Source: Pectobacterium betavasculorum (GTDB lineage: Bacteria; Pseudomonadota; Gammaproteobacteria; Enterobacterales; Enterobacteriaceae). Taken from it: a stretch of DNA of 64,000 nt. Within the stretch, counting starts at the first letter, position 1, and each line of letters starts with the position of its first letter. The notes below the pieces were generated by a model. It was not told the origin of the DNA. It saw only the letters and a program-made list of their open reading frames with translations, and made no database searches. Where the stretch lies: contig NZ_JQHM01000011.1 in the NCBI RefSeq assembly GCF_000749845.1, forward strand, positions 1-64,000, given 5' to 3'. Made by a program: the position numbers and the translations under genes. Below are positions 20,374 through 29,590 of the stretch, piece by piece.

Positions 20374-20400
20374 GTGGAAGATATGTCAGGGTTTGTAGGG

Positions 20401-20431
20401 AAAAAAAATCCGGCAGCGCAAGGCTACCGGA
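20401..20431 (-). terminator. Rho-independent terminator of nupC
   Basis: Minus-strand stem CCGGTAGC / GCTGCCGG (one mismatch) with a 5-nt loop and a run of eight T residues, about 34 nt past the nupC stop. Confidence 0.88.
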
Positions 20432-20463
20432 CTGAGATCGAAATTTTATGACGTAACGATATA

Positions 20464-21660
20464 TTACAGCACCAGACCGGCAATAGACGCGGAAAGAATA
20501 CTCACCAGCGTGGAGCCGTACACCAGCTTCAGGCCAAAACGGGAAACCACGTTACCCTGCTGCTCGTTCAGGCCTTTAATCGCGCCCGCAATAATACCGA
20601 TGGACGAGAAGTTGGCGAAGGACACCAGGAACACAGACAGAATGCCCACGCTGCGCGGGGACAGTTCGCCTGCCACTTTTTGCAGTTCCAGCATCGCGAC
20701 AAATTCGTTAGAAACCAGTTTGGTCGCCATGATGCTACCAACCTGAAGCGCTTCATGAGATGGGATACCCATGATCCAGGCGAACGGGTAGAACGCGTAG
20801 CCGAGGACTTCCTGGAAGCTGATGCCAAAAATGGCGCTGAAAATCGCGTTGACCGCGGCAATCAGTGCAATAAAACCGATCAGCATGGCAGCGACGATAA
20901 CGGCCACTTTAAAGCCCGCGAGAATGTATTCGCCCAGCATTTCAAAGAAGCTCTGGTTTTCATGCAGAGTACCCAACTGCAATTCCGGCTCTTCACCGAC
21001 TTTGTAGGGGTTAATCAGCGACAGCACGATGAAGGTACTGAACATGTTCAGAATCAGCGCGGCAACAACGAATTTGGCATCCAACATGGACATATACGCA
21101 CCGACGATGGACATCGAAACGGTCGACATGGCGGTAGCGGCCATGGTGTACATGCGTTTTTCGGACATTTTGCCCAGAATATCTTTATAGGCAATGAAAT
21201 TTTCGGACTGACCAAGAATCAATGAACTGACCGCGTTAAATGATTCCAGTTTGCCCATGCCGTTCACTTTGGACAAGACGGTACCAATTGCGCGGATGAT
21301 GATCGGCAACACTTTGATGTGTTGCAGAATACCGATTAGCGCGGAAATGAAGACGATAGGGCAGAGCACTTTGAAGAAGAAGGAAATCAGGTTCTTCTCA
21401 CTATTCACCATGTCACCGAATACGAAGTCTGTCCCTTGGCCTGCAAATCCGAGTAATTTGTCGAAGACTGCTGCGAACCCTTTGACGACACCTAACCCGA
21501 CGTTGGAGTACAGGAAGAAGTAAGCGAGCAGAATTTCGATGACGAGTAGCTGAATAATGAAACGAATACGAATGCTTTTACGATCGCGGCAGACAAGCAG
21601 TGCCAGCGCCGTAACAACAACCAGCGCCAGAATAAATTGCGCAATATGGGACAAGGACAT
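20464..21660 (-). CDS. nupC: Concentrative nucleoside transporter NupC
   Basis: 398 aa, versus 400 in E. coli, with strong similarity throughout. A proton-coupled nucleoside importer of the inner membrane (CNT family). Hallmarks are the hairpin region [20 protein letters not shown] (about 140-160) and [12 protein letters not shown] with [18 protein letters not shown] in the second half. The ATG at 21660 has GGAG 6 nt upstream; a start 12 codons earlier has no such support. It has its own terminator. In E. coli it is under CRP/CytR control; I did not identify those sites with confidence. Confidence 0.95.
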   Translation of the reverse strand: MSLSHIAQFILALVVVTALALLVCRDRKSIRIRFIIQLLVIEILLAYFFLYSNVGLGVVKGFAAVFDKLLGFAGQGTDFVFGDMVNSEKNLISFFFKVLCPIVFISALIGILQHIKVLPIIIRAIGTVLSKVNGMGKLESFNAVSSLILGQSENFIAYKDILGKMSEKRMYTMAATAMSTVSMSIVGAYMSMLDAKFVVAALILNMFSTFIVLSLINPYKVGEEPELQLGTLHENQSFFEMLGEYILAGFKVAVIVAAMLIGFIALIAAVNAIFSAIFGISFQEVLGYAFYPFAWIMGIPSHEALQVGSIMATKLVSNEFVAMLELQKVAGELSPRSVGILSVFLVSFANFSSIGIIAGAIKGLNEQQGNVVSRFGLKLVYGSTLVSILSASIAGLVL

Positions 21661-21915
21661 GTGTGCTCCAAATATGAGGCAGGCCAAATTTTCCACGTCA
21701 TTTTATGTAACGTATGCTCTAAAAATGAGAGGAAGGACGCAAAAAAACAATTATACCTTGGGATTTTATCTAAACTAAATGCTACGTCTCGTTATTTGCG
21801 CCTTTCTGTTCATTCATTATTCTTATTCCAGACAGAAAGTTGCTCCGCCACACTTTGGATTGCGGGTAGGCGGGGGTTTTATGATGTTTCTGCATGATTC
21901 AAAAGGAGAGTGATT

Positions 21916-22881
21916 ATGTCAGTATCAAATACCACACGCGAGCTTGGACGTTCAGGAATCGTGGTTCCGCCATTTTCTTTTGGCGGTAATGTCTTTGGCT
22001 GGACTGTTGATGCATCGACGTCGTTCAGCCTGCTGGATGCACTGGTGGCGCATCGACTGAACTTCATTGATACCGCTGATGTTTATTCGCGCTGGGCACC
22101 CGGCAATCAGGGCGGTGAATCTGAAACCATCATCGGCAACTGGCTGAAAAAAAGCGGACAGCGCGACAAGGTCATTCTTGCCACCAAAGTCGGCATGGAT
22201 TTGGGCGAGGGCAAGAAAGGGCTTTCTCCTTGCTATATTCGACAGGCGGTCGAGGCTTCATTGCAACGCTTGCAAACGGACTATATCGATCTCTATCAGG
22301 CACATACTGACGACAAAGATACGCCGCTGGAAGAAACGCTGGCCACGTTTGATGCGTTGATTAAAGAGGGCAAGGTTCGTGCGATTGGGGCGTCCAACTA
22401 CAGTGCGGCGCGTCTGGCGGAAGCGCTGAAGGTCAGTAAAACCAATCATCTGGCGCGGTATGAAACGCTGCAACCGGAATACAATTTGTACGATCGTCAG
22501 GGGTATGAAGCCGCGTTAGAGCCGCTGGTGCGTGAGCAAGGGATCGGGGTCATTAGCTATTATTCGCTGGCTAGCGGATTTCTGTCAGGAAAGTATCGCC
22601 AGCCAAAGGATGCATCGAAAAGTGCCCGCGGGCAGGGCGTCGTGGAAAAATACCTGAACGAGCGTGGTCGCACTATTTTGGAAGCGCTGGATAGCGTGGC
22701 GAATGCGCATCAGACGACGCCATCGCAGGTCGCGCTGGCATGGTTGATTGCACGTCCAGGCATTACGGCCCCGATCGCCAGTGCGACGTCGCTGGAGCAG
22801 GTCGCTGAGCTGGCAAGCGCAACGCGGCTGATGTTGCCAGTAGAAGATATTGAGCTACTGAACCGCGCAAGTCGTTACTAA
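21916..22881 (+). CDS. Aldo/keto reductase
   Basis: 321 aa NAD(P)H-dependent oxidoreductase with a TIM-barrel fold. The catalytic tetrad is visible: Asp and Tyr in FIDTADVYSRW, Lys in ILATKVGM, His in YQAHTDD. The family motif GAIGASNYSAARL and the NADP-site IARPGITAPIASATS near the C-terminus are present. It resembles the YajO/Tas-type AKR branch. The start is the ATG at 21916 with AAGGAGAG 6 nt upstream. Physiological substrate unknown; it is a single gene upstream of dld. Confidence 0.88.
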   Translation: MSVSNTTRELGRSGIVVPPFSFGGNVFGWTVDASTSFSLLDALVAHRLNFIDTADVYSRWAPGNQGGESETIIGNWLKKSGQRDKVILATKVGMDLGEGKKGLSPCYIRQAVEASLQRLQTDYIDLYQAHTDDKDTPLEETLATFDALIKEGKVRAIGASNYSAARLAEALKVSKTNHLARYETLQPEYNLYDRQGYEAALEPLVREQGIGVISYYSLASGFLSGKYRQPKDASKSARGQGVVEKYLNERGRTILEALDSVANAHQTTPSQVALAWLIARPGITAPIASATSLEQVAELASATRLMLPVEDIELLNRASRY

Positions 22882-22949
22882 TAAATAGAAATTTTTGGAT
22901 ACGAGTCTTTTTATCGTACTTGTTAAATTAATTAACCGGACAGACAGCT

Positions 22950-24707
22950 ATGAAGGATGATGTAACCTCAGAAAGTCGCATTTCCATTGATTCTCACGAT
23001 CTTATCAGAACGCTAACCCGCATTGTCGGTAAGCCCCACATCTTAACCGATAAAAATAAAACAGAGCGTTATCGCAAAGGCTTTCGTTCGGGTAGCGGGG
23101 AGGCACTGGCGGTGGTTTTTCCCGCTTCGCTACTTGAGCAGTGGCAGGTATTTAAAGCCAGTATTGAAGCGGGTTGTATCGTGCTGATGCAGGCCGCTAA
23201 TACGGGTTTAACTGAGGGCTCCACCCCGAGTGGTAATGACTACGATCGGGAAATCGTGATCATCAATACCCTGCGTTTGGATAGCGTTCAACTGCTGGAT
23301 GAAGGACGACAGGTTGTGGCGCTGCCGGGAAGTACTCTGTGGCATCTTGAGCGCGTATTGAAACCGCTGGGGCGTGAACCGCATTCTGTGATCGGTTCTT
23401 CGTGTATTGGCGCATCGGTGATTGGGGGAATTTGTAATAACTCCGGCGGTTCTTTGGTTCATCGTGGCCCGGCGTATACCGAAATGGCACTTTACGGTCG
23501 GGTTAACGAGCAAGGTCAGGTGGAGCTGATCAACCATCTGGGGATCAATTTGGGAGATACGCCGGAAGCGATCCTGACCCGTCTGGAATCGCAACAATAT
23601 GATGTGAAAGATGTGGTTTATGACGAGCGTCAGGCATCTGACCACGACTATATTGAACGTGTGCGGGATGTGGATGCAGACACGCCGTCGCGCTTTAACG
23701 CCGATGAACGCCGGTTATTTGAGGCCGCTGGCTGCGCAGGAAAACTGTCGGTTTTTGCTGTGCGTCTGGATACGTTTCCGGCGGAAAAATCCCAACAGGT
23801 TTTTTATATTGGGACTAATCAGCCGCAGGTATTGACGGAATTACGCCGTCATATGCTCGCCCATTTTAAAAATCTGCCGGTGGCGGGTGAATATATGCAC
23901 CGCGATATATTCGATATCGCCGAAATATACGGCAAAGATACGTTTATGATGATCGATAAACTGGGTACGGATAAATTGCCCCTGTTTTTCAATCTGAAAG
24001 GGCGGATGGACGCGATCTTTAGCAAAGTGCCTTTCCTACAATCGCATCTTGTTGATCGTACCATGCAGTTTCTCAGCCGCCTGCTGCCTTCTCATCTACC
24101 GGCGCGGATGAAAACGTATCGTGACCGTTTTGAACATCATTTGATGGTGAAAATGTCGGGCGACGGCATTGATGAAGCACATCGTTGGTTAGAGCAGTAT
24201 TTTCATGATGCCGACGGCGAGTTTTTTGTCTGTACGCCGGAAGAAGGCGCGAAAGCCTTTTTGCATCGCTTCGCAGCAGCGGGAGCCGCGATCCGCTATC
24301 ATGCGGTACACAGCAATGACGTGGAAAATATCCTGGCTCTGGACATCGCTCTGCGACGTAACGACCGTGAATGGTTCGAGCATTTACCGGCGGATATTAG
24401 CGATATGCTGGTACATCGGTTGTATTACGGCCACTTCATGTGCCATGTCTTCCATCAGGATTATATTGTGAAGAAAGGCGTGGATGTTCATGAACTGAAA
24501 GAGAGAATGCTGGCCTTACTCGATCAGCGTGGGGCGGAATATCCAGCAGAACACAATGTTGGTCATCTCTATCAGGCTAAACCACAGCTGAAAGCGTTCT
24601 ATCAGAACAGCGATCCTACCAATAGCCTGAACCCAGGAATAGGCAAAACCACCAAACTGAAAAACTGGGGCTGTACCGGCTGTGAAGAGCACCACACCAA
24701 CCATTAA
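22950..24707 (+). CDS. dld: Quinone-dependent D-lactate dehydrogenase
   Basis: 585 aa, slightly longer than E. coli Dld (571 aa). A peripheral inner-membrane flavoprotein oxidising D-lactate to pyruvate and passing electrons to quinone. The FAD-binding segment QAANTGLTEGSTPSGNDYDR and PHSVIGSSCIGASVIGGICNN are intact. The membrane-binding middle domain (GEYMHRDIFDIAE to the basic stretch near 390) and C-terminal EHNVGHLYQAK are collinear with E. coli. The extra residues are at the two ends. It is followed by a hairpin. Confidence 0.95.
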   Translation: MKDDVTSESRISIDSHDLIRTLTRIVGKPHILTDKNKTERYRKGFRSGSGEALAVVFPASLLEQWQVFKASIEAGCIVLMQAANTGLTEGSTPSGNDYDREIVIINTLRLDSVQLLDEGRQVVALPGSTLWHLERVLKPLGREPHSVIGSSCIGASVIGGICNNSGGSLVHRGPAYTEMALYGRVNEQGQVELINHLGINLGDTPEAILTRLESQQYDVKDVVYDERQASDHDYIERVRDVDADTPSRFNADERRLFEAAGCAGKLSVFAVRLDTFPAEKSQQVFYIGTNQPQVLTELRRHMLAHFKNLPVAGEYMHRDIFDIAEIYGKDTFMMIDKLGTDKLPLFFNLKGRMDAIFSKVPFLQSHLVDRTMQFLSRLLPSHLPARMKTYRDRFEHHLMVKMSGDGIDEAHRWLEQYFHDADGEFFVCTPEEGAKAFLHRFAAAGAAIRYHAVHSNDVENILALDIALRRNDREWFEHLPADISDMLVHRLYYGHFMCHVFHQDYIVKKGVDVHELKERMLALLDQRGAEYPAEHNVGHLYQAKPQLKAFYQNSDPTNSLNPGIGKTTKLKNWGCTGCEEHHTNH

Positions 24708-24717
24708 ATAGCTGATG

Positions 24718-24748
24718 CCGCTAACGGGCGTGTTGTGTCCGTTAGCGG
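24718..24748. terminator. Hairpin between dld and the EIIB gene
   Basis: Perfect 10-bp stem CCGCTAACGG / CCGTTAGCGG (24718-24727, 24739-24748), 10 nt past the dld stop and between convergent genes. No long T run on the plus side, so termination may be partial. Confidence 0.5.
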
Positions 24749-24790
24749 GATGGCTTAATGCGTTTCACCGATCGAGATGAAAACGTGTCG

Positions 24791-25132
24791 TTAGTGTGCC
24801 TCTGCACCATCGTCTTCAAACCAGGCAGCCAGTTCGCGCCGCAGGTTATCTGACTGGGTGCCGAAAATAGCCTGCACCTGATGACCGACAATAATCACGC
24901 CGATAGCGCCCAGCTTTTGCAGACTGTCGCTGTTGACCAGACGCAGGCTGTGAACCTCGACCCGTAGTCGGGTAATGCAGGCATCCAGACTGACGATATT
25001 TTCTTTGCCGCCAAAGGCATTCACCAACTGCTGCAAATTCTCTTTGTCTAGCGGTGAAGCGATTTCAATCTCGGTAATTTGCTTACCCAACATTGACGCG
25101 AACAATTTCCGAAAATTGTGAATCTTGCCCAT
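24791..25132 (-). CDS. Orphan PTS EIIB-domain protein (glucose/GlcNAc type)
   Basis: 113 aa consisting of a short N-terminal extension and one EIIB domain. The phosphorylatable cysteine is Cys52 in [11 protein letters not shown], and [19 protein letters not shown] is the usual second half of the domain. No EIIC or EIIA domain is present and none is nearby, so it cannot transport sugar alone. It lies 58 bp downstream of ganB on the same strand and may be co-transcribed, suggesting a regulatory or phospho-relay role, or a remnant of a larger transporter. Start at MGKIHNF is chosen from AGAGG 8 nt upstream. Confidence 0.75.
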   Translation of the reverse strand: MGKIHNFRKLFASMLGKQITEIEIASPLDKENLQQLVNAFGGKENIVSLDACITRLRVEVHSLRLVNSDSLQKLGAIGVIIVGHQVQAIFGTQSDNLRRELAAWFEDDGAEAH

Positions 25133-25190
25133 CGTAGTCACCTCTTCGTTTGTTTATCAGCGTGCGTATGATAATGCTGCTCACCTAACA

Positions 25191-27251
25191 TTACTGTAAT
25201 GCGCGGCGGAGAATCCGACAGCCGTAGCCTGACAGATCGAGCGCCCCTGAAAGCGTGCTGCCTGTTGTCATTTCCTCGTAGGCGGCAGGCAGCGTAATGT
25301 GCTGCGGCGTTGCCGTGTAATTCTGTACGAAGATAAATTCGCTTTCCCCATCATCGCGACGATGAGCAACAATGCCGTAAGGCAGAACGGTCGGCAGCGC
25401 ACGCGGTAGATCCAGCGTTTGTATCAGCGTGGTGAAGAAATCACGCTGGAAGGCGAGATCGTTGCGCGACGCGATGTAATAGGCCTGACCCTTGCCATAA
25501 TCATTGACCGTAACGGCCGGACGTCCGGCATAGAAATCGCTGTCATAGGTCGCCAGCGCCCGCGCGCCTTCCAGATGAATCAGCTCGCACAGATGGGTGA
25601 CCTGATACGGGCCAACCAGACGTTGCTCATTATCATCCAGACCGCTGATGCTGTTGCTTTCATGATCGTACAGCCCATCGATTTCTTCCGCCCAGATCCC
25701 CATGATAGGACGAAGTGGACCAGGGAAACCGTTTTGGTAGCACAGATCGGTTTCGTTAACGACACCAGACCAGTAGGTAGTGACGAAGCGGCCACCTTGT
25801 TTGACGAAAGCATCGACGCGTTCGGCAAAGCCATCGCGCACCATGTAGAGCATCGGTGCAATCACGACCTGATAACCGCTGAGGTCGACATCGGCGTTAA
25901 TGATGTCCACCGCCACGCCTTGTTCCCAAAACGTCCGATAGTGATCGGTGACGGTTTTTTCATAGAACAGCCCTGCATTGCGCGGCCCTTGAGCATTATC
26001 CATCGCCCAGCGGCTTTCCCAGTCGAAAATGATGGCGACTTTCGCGTCGACCCGGCTGCCTGCAACAGGGGCGAGTTTATTGAGTATGTCACCCAACTCC
26101 TGTACTTCGCGCCCGACACGTGTGTCGATATGCCCGACATGATCGACGACGGCGCCGTGGAATTTCTCGACGGAACCGCGGCTCTTACGCCACTGGAAAT
26201 ACTGCACGGAATCGGAACCGTGTGCGACCGCCTGAAGTGAAGACAGGATATGCATGCCCGGTTTCTTCAGCTTACTGATCGGCTGCCAGTTGGTCATGCT
26301 CGGCGTTGATTCCATCAGGTAGAACGGCTTTCCACCTTTCAGCGAGCGCATCAGATCGTGATACATCGCGGTATAGGCACCCAGCGTGCAGTCATCTTCC
26401 GCGTTATGCCACAGCGGGTAGCTGTCCCAGGAGATAAAGTCGATCACCTTCGCCAACTGCCAGTAGTCGTAATCATAGAAATATTCCATGAAGTTCGTCG
26501 TGGTTGGCAGCGACGGGTTTTCGGCTTTTAGTGGCGCAATTTCTGCCGCACAGAAATCACTAACCTGTGAGGTGTTAAAGCGTTTCCAGTCCAGATTCAG
26601 GCCGTGAATAGAGACTTCACCAATCGGTGACGGCGGCTCCAACTGCGACCAGTCGGTGTAGGTGTGGCTCCAGAAGGTGCTCCACCACGCTTTATTCAAC
26701 GCGTCTATCGTGCCGTAGCGTGCTTTCAGCCAGCTCTGGAAAGTGCTGCGGCAGGTATCACAGTGGCACTCGCCGCTGTATTCGTTGGAAATATGCCAGC
26801 CGATCACCGCAGGATGGTGCGAGTAGCGTTTTGCCAACTGGGTATTCATTTGTTTTACTTTTTCGCGATAATTCGGCGAGCTCAGGCAGTGGTTGTGGCG
26901 ACCGCCGTGCAGCGCCTGTACACGGTTGCTACCCACGCGCAGTACGTCAGGGTATTTCTGCGATAGCCAGGCTGGGCGAGCACCGCTTGGCGTTGCCAGA
27001 AAAACGAATATCCCATTGGCATACAGCGTGTTGAGGATGCCGTCCAGCCAGCCAAATTCATAGCGACCTTCTTCCGGTTCAATCCCGGACCAGCTGAAAA
27101 TGCCCACGGACATGACGTTGCACTGGGTCTGCTTCATCATCTTAATGTCTTTTTCCAGTACCTCTGGGTTGTCTAGCCATTGGTCAGGATTATAGTCAGC
27201 ACCGTGCAGCAGAACGGGCACCTTGCTGCTTAGTGGGGGGAATTTGAACAT
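25191..27251 (-). CDS. ganB: Cytoplasmic beta-galactosidase, GH42
   Basis: 686 aa GH42 enzyme with no signal peptide, so cytoplasmic; it should release galactose from imported beta-1,4-galacto-oligosaccharides. The acid/base Glu is in WHISNEYSG and the nucleophile Glu in FYLMESTPSMTNW. The structural zinc cysteines typical of GH42 are visible (HNHC and GECHCDTC). The C-terminal trimerisation and small beta domains follow. It has a GGAGAG ribosome site. It is downstream of ganA, across a 228-bp gap holding a hairpin flanked by a direct repeat. The name follows Dickeya usage. Confidence 0.93.
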   Translation of the reverse strand: MFKFPPLSSKVPVLLHGADYNPDQWLDNPEVLEKDIKMMKQTQCNVMSVGIFSWSGIEPEEGRYEFGWLDGILNTLYANGIFVFLATPSGARPAWLSQKYPDVLRVGSNRVQALHGGRHNHCLSSPNYREKVKQMNTQLAKRYSHHPAVIGWHISNEYSGECHCDTCRSTFQSWLKARYGTIDALNKAWWSTFWSHTYTDWSQLEPPSPIGEVSIHGLNLDWKRFNTSQVSDFCAAEIAPLKAENPSLPTTTNFMEYFYDYDYWQLAKVIDFISWDSYPLWHNAEDDCTLGAYTAMYHDLMRSLKGGKPFYLMESTPSMTNWQPISKLKKPGMHILSSLQAVAHGSDSVQYFQWRKSRGSVEKFHGAVVDHVGHIDTRVGREVQELGDILNKLAPVAGSRVDAKVAIIFDWESRWAMDNAQGPRNAGLFYEKTVTDHYRTFWEQGVAVDIINADVDLSGYQVVIAPMLYMVRDGFAERVDAFVKQGGRFVTTYWSGVVNETDLCYQNGFPGPLRPIMGIWAEEIDGLYDHESNSISGLDDNEQRLVGPYQVTHLCELIHLEGARALATYDSDFYAGRPAVTVNDYGKGQAYYIASRNDLAFQRDFFTTLIQTLDLPRALPTVLPYGIVAHRRDDGESEFIFVQNYTATPQHITLPAAYEEMTTGSTLSGALDLSGYGCRILRRALQ

Positions 27252-27262
27252 CGTTCTCTCCT

Positions 27263-27297
27263 AAACGGGTTGTCAACGTGTTGAATTCGGTTTGCGT
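27263..27297. repeat. Direct repeat A in the ganA-ganB gap
   Basis: 35 bp beginning TAAACGGGTTGTCAACGTGT, repeated at 27443-27477 with two substitutions. The copies are 180 bp apart and bracket the hairpin element at 27345-27409. Confidence 0.85.
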
Positions 27298-27344
27298 ATT
27301 CGAGATAGCGACAATGTGCTTTACACGGCGATGATGGGTAGATC

Positions 27345-27409
27345 GTAAAGACGCTGTGAATACATCCCTGTACGCTCGAGTTGCGCCATCCCTGGCGCAA
27401 ACGCTTTAC
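27345..27409. repeat. Inverted-repeat element in the ganA-ganB gap
   Basis: A 65-bp unit with ends GTAAAG / CTTTAC and an inner perfect hairpin TTGCGCCA-tccc-TGGCGCAA (27381-27400). I recall similar GTAAAG...CTTTAC units in other Pectobacterium intergenic regions, but cannot confirm this here. In the mRNA it would form a strong stem between ganA and ganB. Confidence 0.6.
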
Positions 27410-27442
27410 TCTTCTATCCCATTATCGCCGCTCTTGTTCAGT

Positions 27443-27477
27443 TAAACGGGTTGTCGACGTGTTGAATACGGTTTGCG
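27443..27477. repeat. Direct repeat B in the ganA-ganB gap
   Basis: Second copy of the 35-bp repeat (33 of 35 identical to 27263-27297), ending 2 bp before the ganA stop codon. Confidence 0.85.
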
Positions 27478-27479
27478 GC

Positions 27480-28694
27480 TTACTTAAACACTTTGATGGA
27501 AGGCAGGACGTTGCCTTTGCAGTCGAACAGCGCCTGATTTTCCCGCGCGTTGCCTTCCTTCCATTCATCATTGTTGTATTTCATGCCCGCTTTCGTCGCC
27601 CAGGTTGCGCCGGGGGTAGGTAGCCAGATTGGCTCCCAATAGAAGATGCCTTTGCCGCGCTGATTGGGCACGTTGATGACGCTTTGCATCAGATCGTGTA
27701 GGTAATTGGCCTGCCCCTGTATGGAAGCTGGATAGCCGCCTGCATCCAGCTCTTTTTGCTGGAAGCTGTTTTCGGCGTTATCGCAGTTTTCCAGCGTATA
27801 AGCATAGGCGGCTTCAACCACGATGATGTCTTTATTGTAGCGCTTGGTGACGTCGTTCATGTTGTACTGCAACGCGCTGATAGGGCCATTCCAGTAGGTG
27901 TAAAACGAGGCTCCGATCACATCGAATGGGACATTGCGTTTGACGATTTCATCAAACCACCAGATGAAAGTGTCATTTTTGGTGCCTTCTGCCAGATGCA
28001 GCATGATTTTGACGTTATTCGCGCCTTGTACGTCCTTCACGCCCTGAATTCCGGCTTTCAGTAACGCAGCAAGGCGATCGAACTCACCGCCACCCTGACC
28101 CCAGCTTTTTCCTTCCGGCCATAGCATTCCGCCGTTCAGTTCGTTACCAATCTGTACCATATCCGGCATGACGCCTGCTTTCTGGAATTCGCTAATAGTG
28201 GCTTTGGTGTAATCATGTACGGCAGTGGTGAGCTGTGCCACATTTAGGCCAGACCACGCTTTGGGTTTGTTTTGGTGCGCTGGATCGGTCCAGAAATCGC
28301 TGTAGTGGAAATCCAGCAGCACTTTCATTCCGTTGGCTTTGGCACGTTTAGCCAGCGCCAGTGTGGTGGCTAAATCGTTATTACCGCCGCCATAGCCGTT
28401 GCCCGCGGCATCTTTCGGATCGTTCCAGATGCGCAGACGGATGTAGTTAATCCCATTCTCTTTTAGAATCAGCATGGCGTCTTTCTGTTTGCCATGCTCG
28501 TCATAAAATTTTCCACCGTGCTTTTCTACTTCATTCAGCATGGAGATATCCGCGCCTTTAATGAAGTCGGCAGGGACGTTCGTCAACGTGTTGATCGTCA
28601 CATTCTCTGCGGCATACAGGGTTTGCGGCAGGGAGACGGTCAACAGGCCAGTTGCCAACATGGCGGCCATCAGTACGCGTTTTTTCATTTTCAT
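27480..28694 (-). CDS. ganA: Secreted endo-beta-1,4-galactanase, GH53
   Basis: 404 aa from MKMKKRVLMAAM, with an AGGAACG ribosome site 7 nt upstream; an earlier in-frame ATG at 28730 lacks support. A Sec signal peptide (about residues 1-28, cleavage after TLYA) sends it to the periplasm. GH53 catalytic residues are the acid/base Glu in QIGNELNGGMLWPEG and the nucleophile Glu in IIVVEAAYAYT. It cleaves beta-1,4-galactan side chains of pectin into oligomers for GanEFGK. It follows ganG after about 35 bp. Confidence 0.93.
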   Translation of the reverse strand: MKMKKRVLMAAMLATGLLTVSLPQTLYAAENVTINTLTNVPADFIKGADISMLNEVEKHGGKFYDEHGKQKDAMLILKENGINYIRLRIWNDPKDAAGNGYGGGNNDLATTLALAKRAKANGMKVLLDFHYSDFWTDPAHQNKPKAWSGLNVAQLTTAVHDYTKATISEFQKAGVMPDMVQIGNELNGGMLWPEGKSWGQGGGEFDRLAALLKAGIQGVKDVQGANNVKIMLHLAEGTKNDTFIWWFDEIVKRNVPFDVIGASFYTYWNGPISALQYNMNDVTKRYNKDIIVVEAAYAYTLENCDNAENSFQQKELDAGGYPASIQGQANYLHDLMQSVINVPNQRGKGIFYWEPIWLPTPGATWATKAGMKYNNDEWKEGNARENQALFDCKGNVLPSIKVFK

Positions 28695-28729
28695 TTTACG
28701 TTCCTGGAATAGGTACAGATGTTGAGTCA

Positions 28730-29578
28730 TTATCCTTTGGTTCCGCCTGACGTCAGGCCGGAGACAAAGTACTTTTGCAGTGAAAGATAAAGAATGGCGA
28801 CCGGCACCGCGATCAGCACGGCTCCGGCGGCGTAGGTGGTGTAGCTAGCGCCCATTTTCTGTGCGACCAGGTTGTAAAGCCCGATAGGTAGCGTGTACTG
28901 ATCTGGCGTACGCAGGATGGTGCTGGAGAGAATGAAATCACCCAGCGGGCCGGTAAACGAGAACAGGGCGATCACCGCGATGATCGGCTTGGACAGCGGC
29001 ATAATGATCTCGATAAAGATGCGGAAGTTGCCCGCCCCGTCCATACGTGCAGACTCATCCAGATCTTTCGGAATAGCGTCCAGGTAGCCTTTCATTAGAT
29101 AGGTGTTCATCGGGATCATGCCACCGACGTAAACCAGCACCAGCGCGATATGGCTGTTCACCAGTCCCAGCATTTGCGCCAGTACGAAAATGGCGATTAG
29201 CGCGGAGAACTGCGGGATCATCTGCAACAGCAGAAACAGCATCAGCCCGTTCTGGCGACCACGAAAGCGGAAGCGAGAGAATGAATATGCGGTGAAACTG
29301 ACGCTGACTAGCGTCAAAATCATGGTCAGGAAGCTGATTTTCATCGAATTCCAGTACCAGGCCGCATAGTCAATCTGGCCGTTGAACAGCTCCTCATAGT
29401 GAATGAAGGAGAAGTTATCCGGGATGATCGAGGTGTTGAGCAGGCTGTTGCCGGGGTTCAGCGACGCGCCTACCGTCCAGATCAGCGGATAAATAATGAT
29501 GACCGCCACGATCGTCAGCAGCAGGTAGGTCAGGCCGAGTTTGATAAAATTCTGGCGTTTTACGCTGTGTTTTTTCAT
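28730..29578 (-). CDS. ganG: Galacto-oligosaccharide ABC permease GanG (MalG type)
   Basis: 282 aa inner-membrane permease with six hydrophobic segments. The cytoplasmic EAA loop that docks the ATPase reads ESARMDGAGNFRIFIEIIMPLSKP (about 190-213). It ends SGLTSGGTKG, the MalG-like C-terminus. It pairs with GanF; the start codon lies 12 bp after the ganF stop. Function is inferred from the family and from its place between galactan-binding and galactanase genes. Confidence 0.92.
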   Translation of the reverse strand: MKKHSVKRQNFIKLGLTYLLLTIVAVIIIYPLIWTVGASLNPGNSLLNTSIIPDNFSFIHYEELFNGQIDYAAWYWNSMKISFLTMILTLVSVSFTAYSFSRFRFRGRQNGLMLFLLLQMIPQFSALIAIFVLAQMLGLVNSHIALVLVYVGGMIPMNTYLMKGYLDAIPKDLDESARMDGAGNFRIFIEIIMPLSKPIIAVIALFSFTGPLGDFILSSTILRTPDQYTLPIGLYNLVAQKMGASYTTYAAGAVLIAVPVAILYLSLQKYFVSGLTSGGTKG

Positions 29579-29590
29579 CTGCGCGCTTTC

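Noticed and set aside
25419-26240. 273-codon open frame on the plus strand
   Set aside because: It is entirely antisense to the GH42 galactosidase gene, has no recognisable domain, and arises from codon bias of the real gene.
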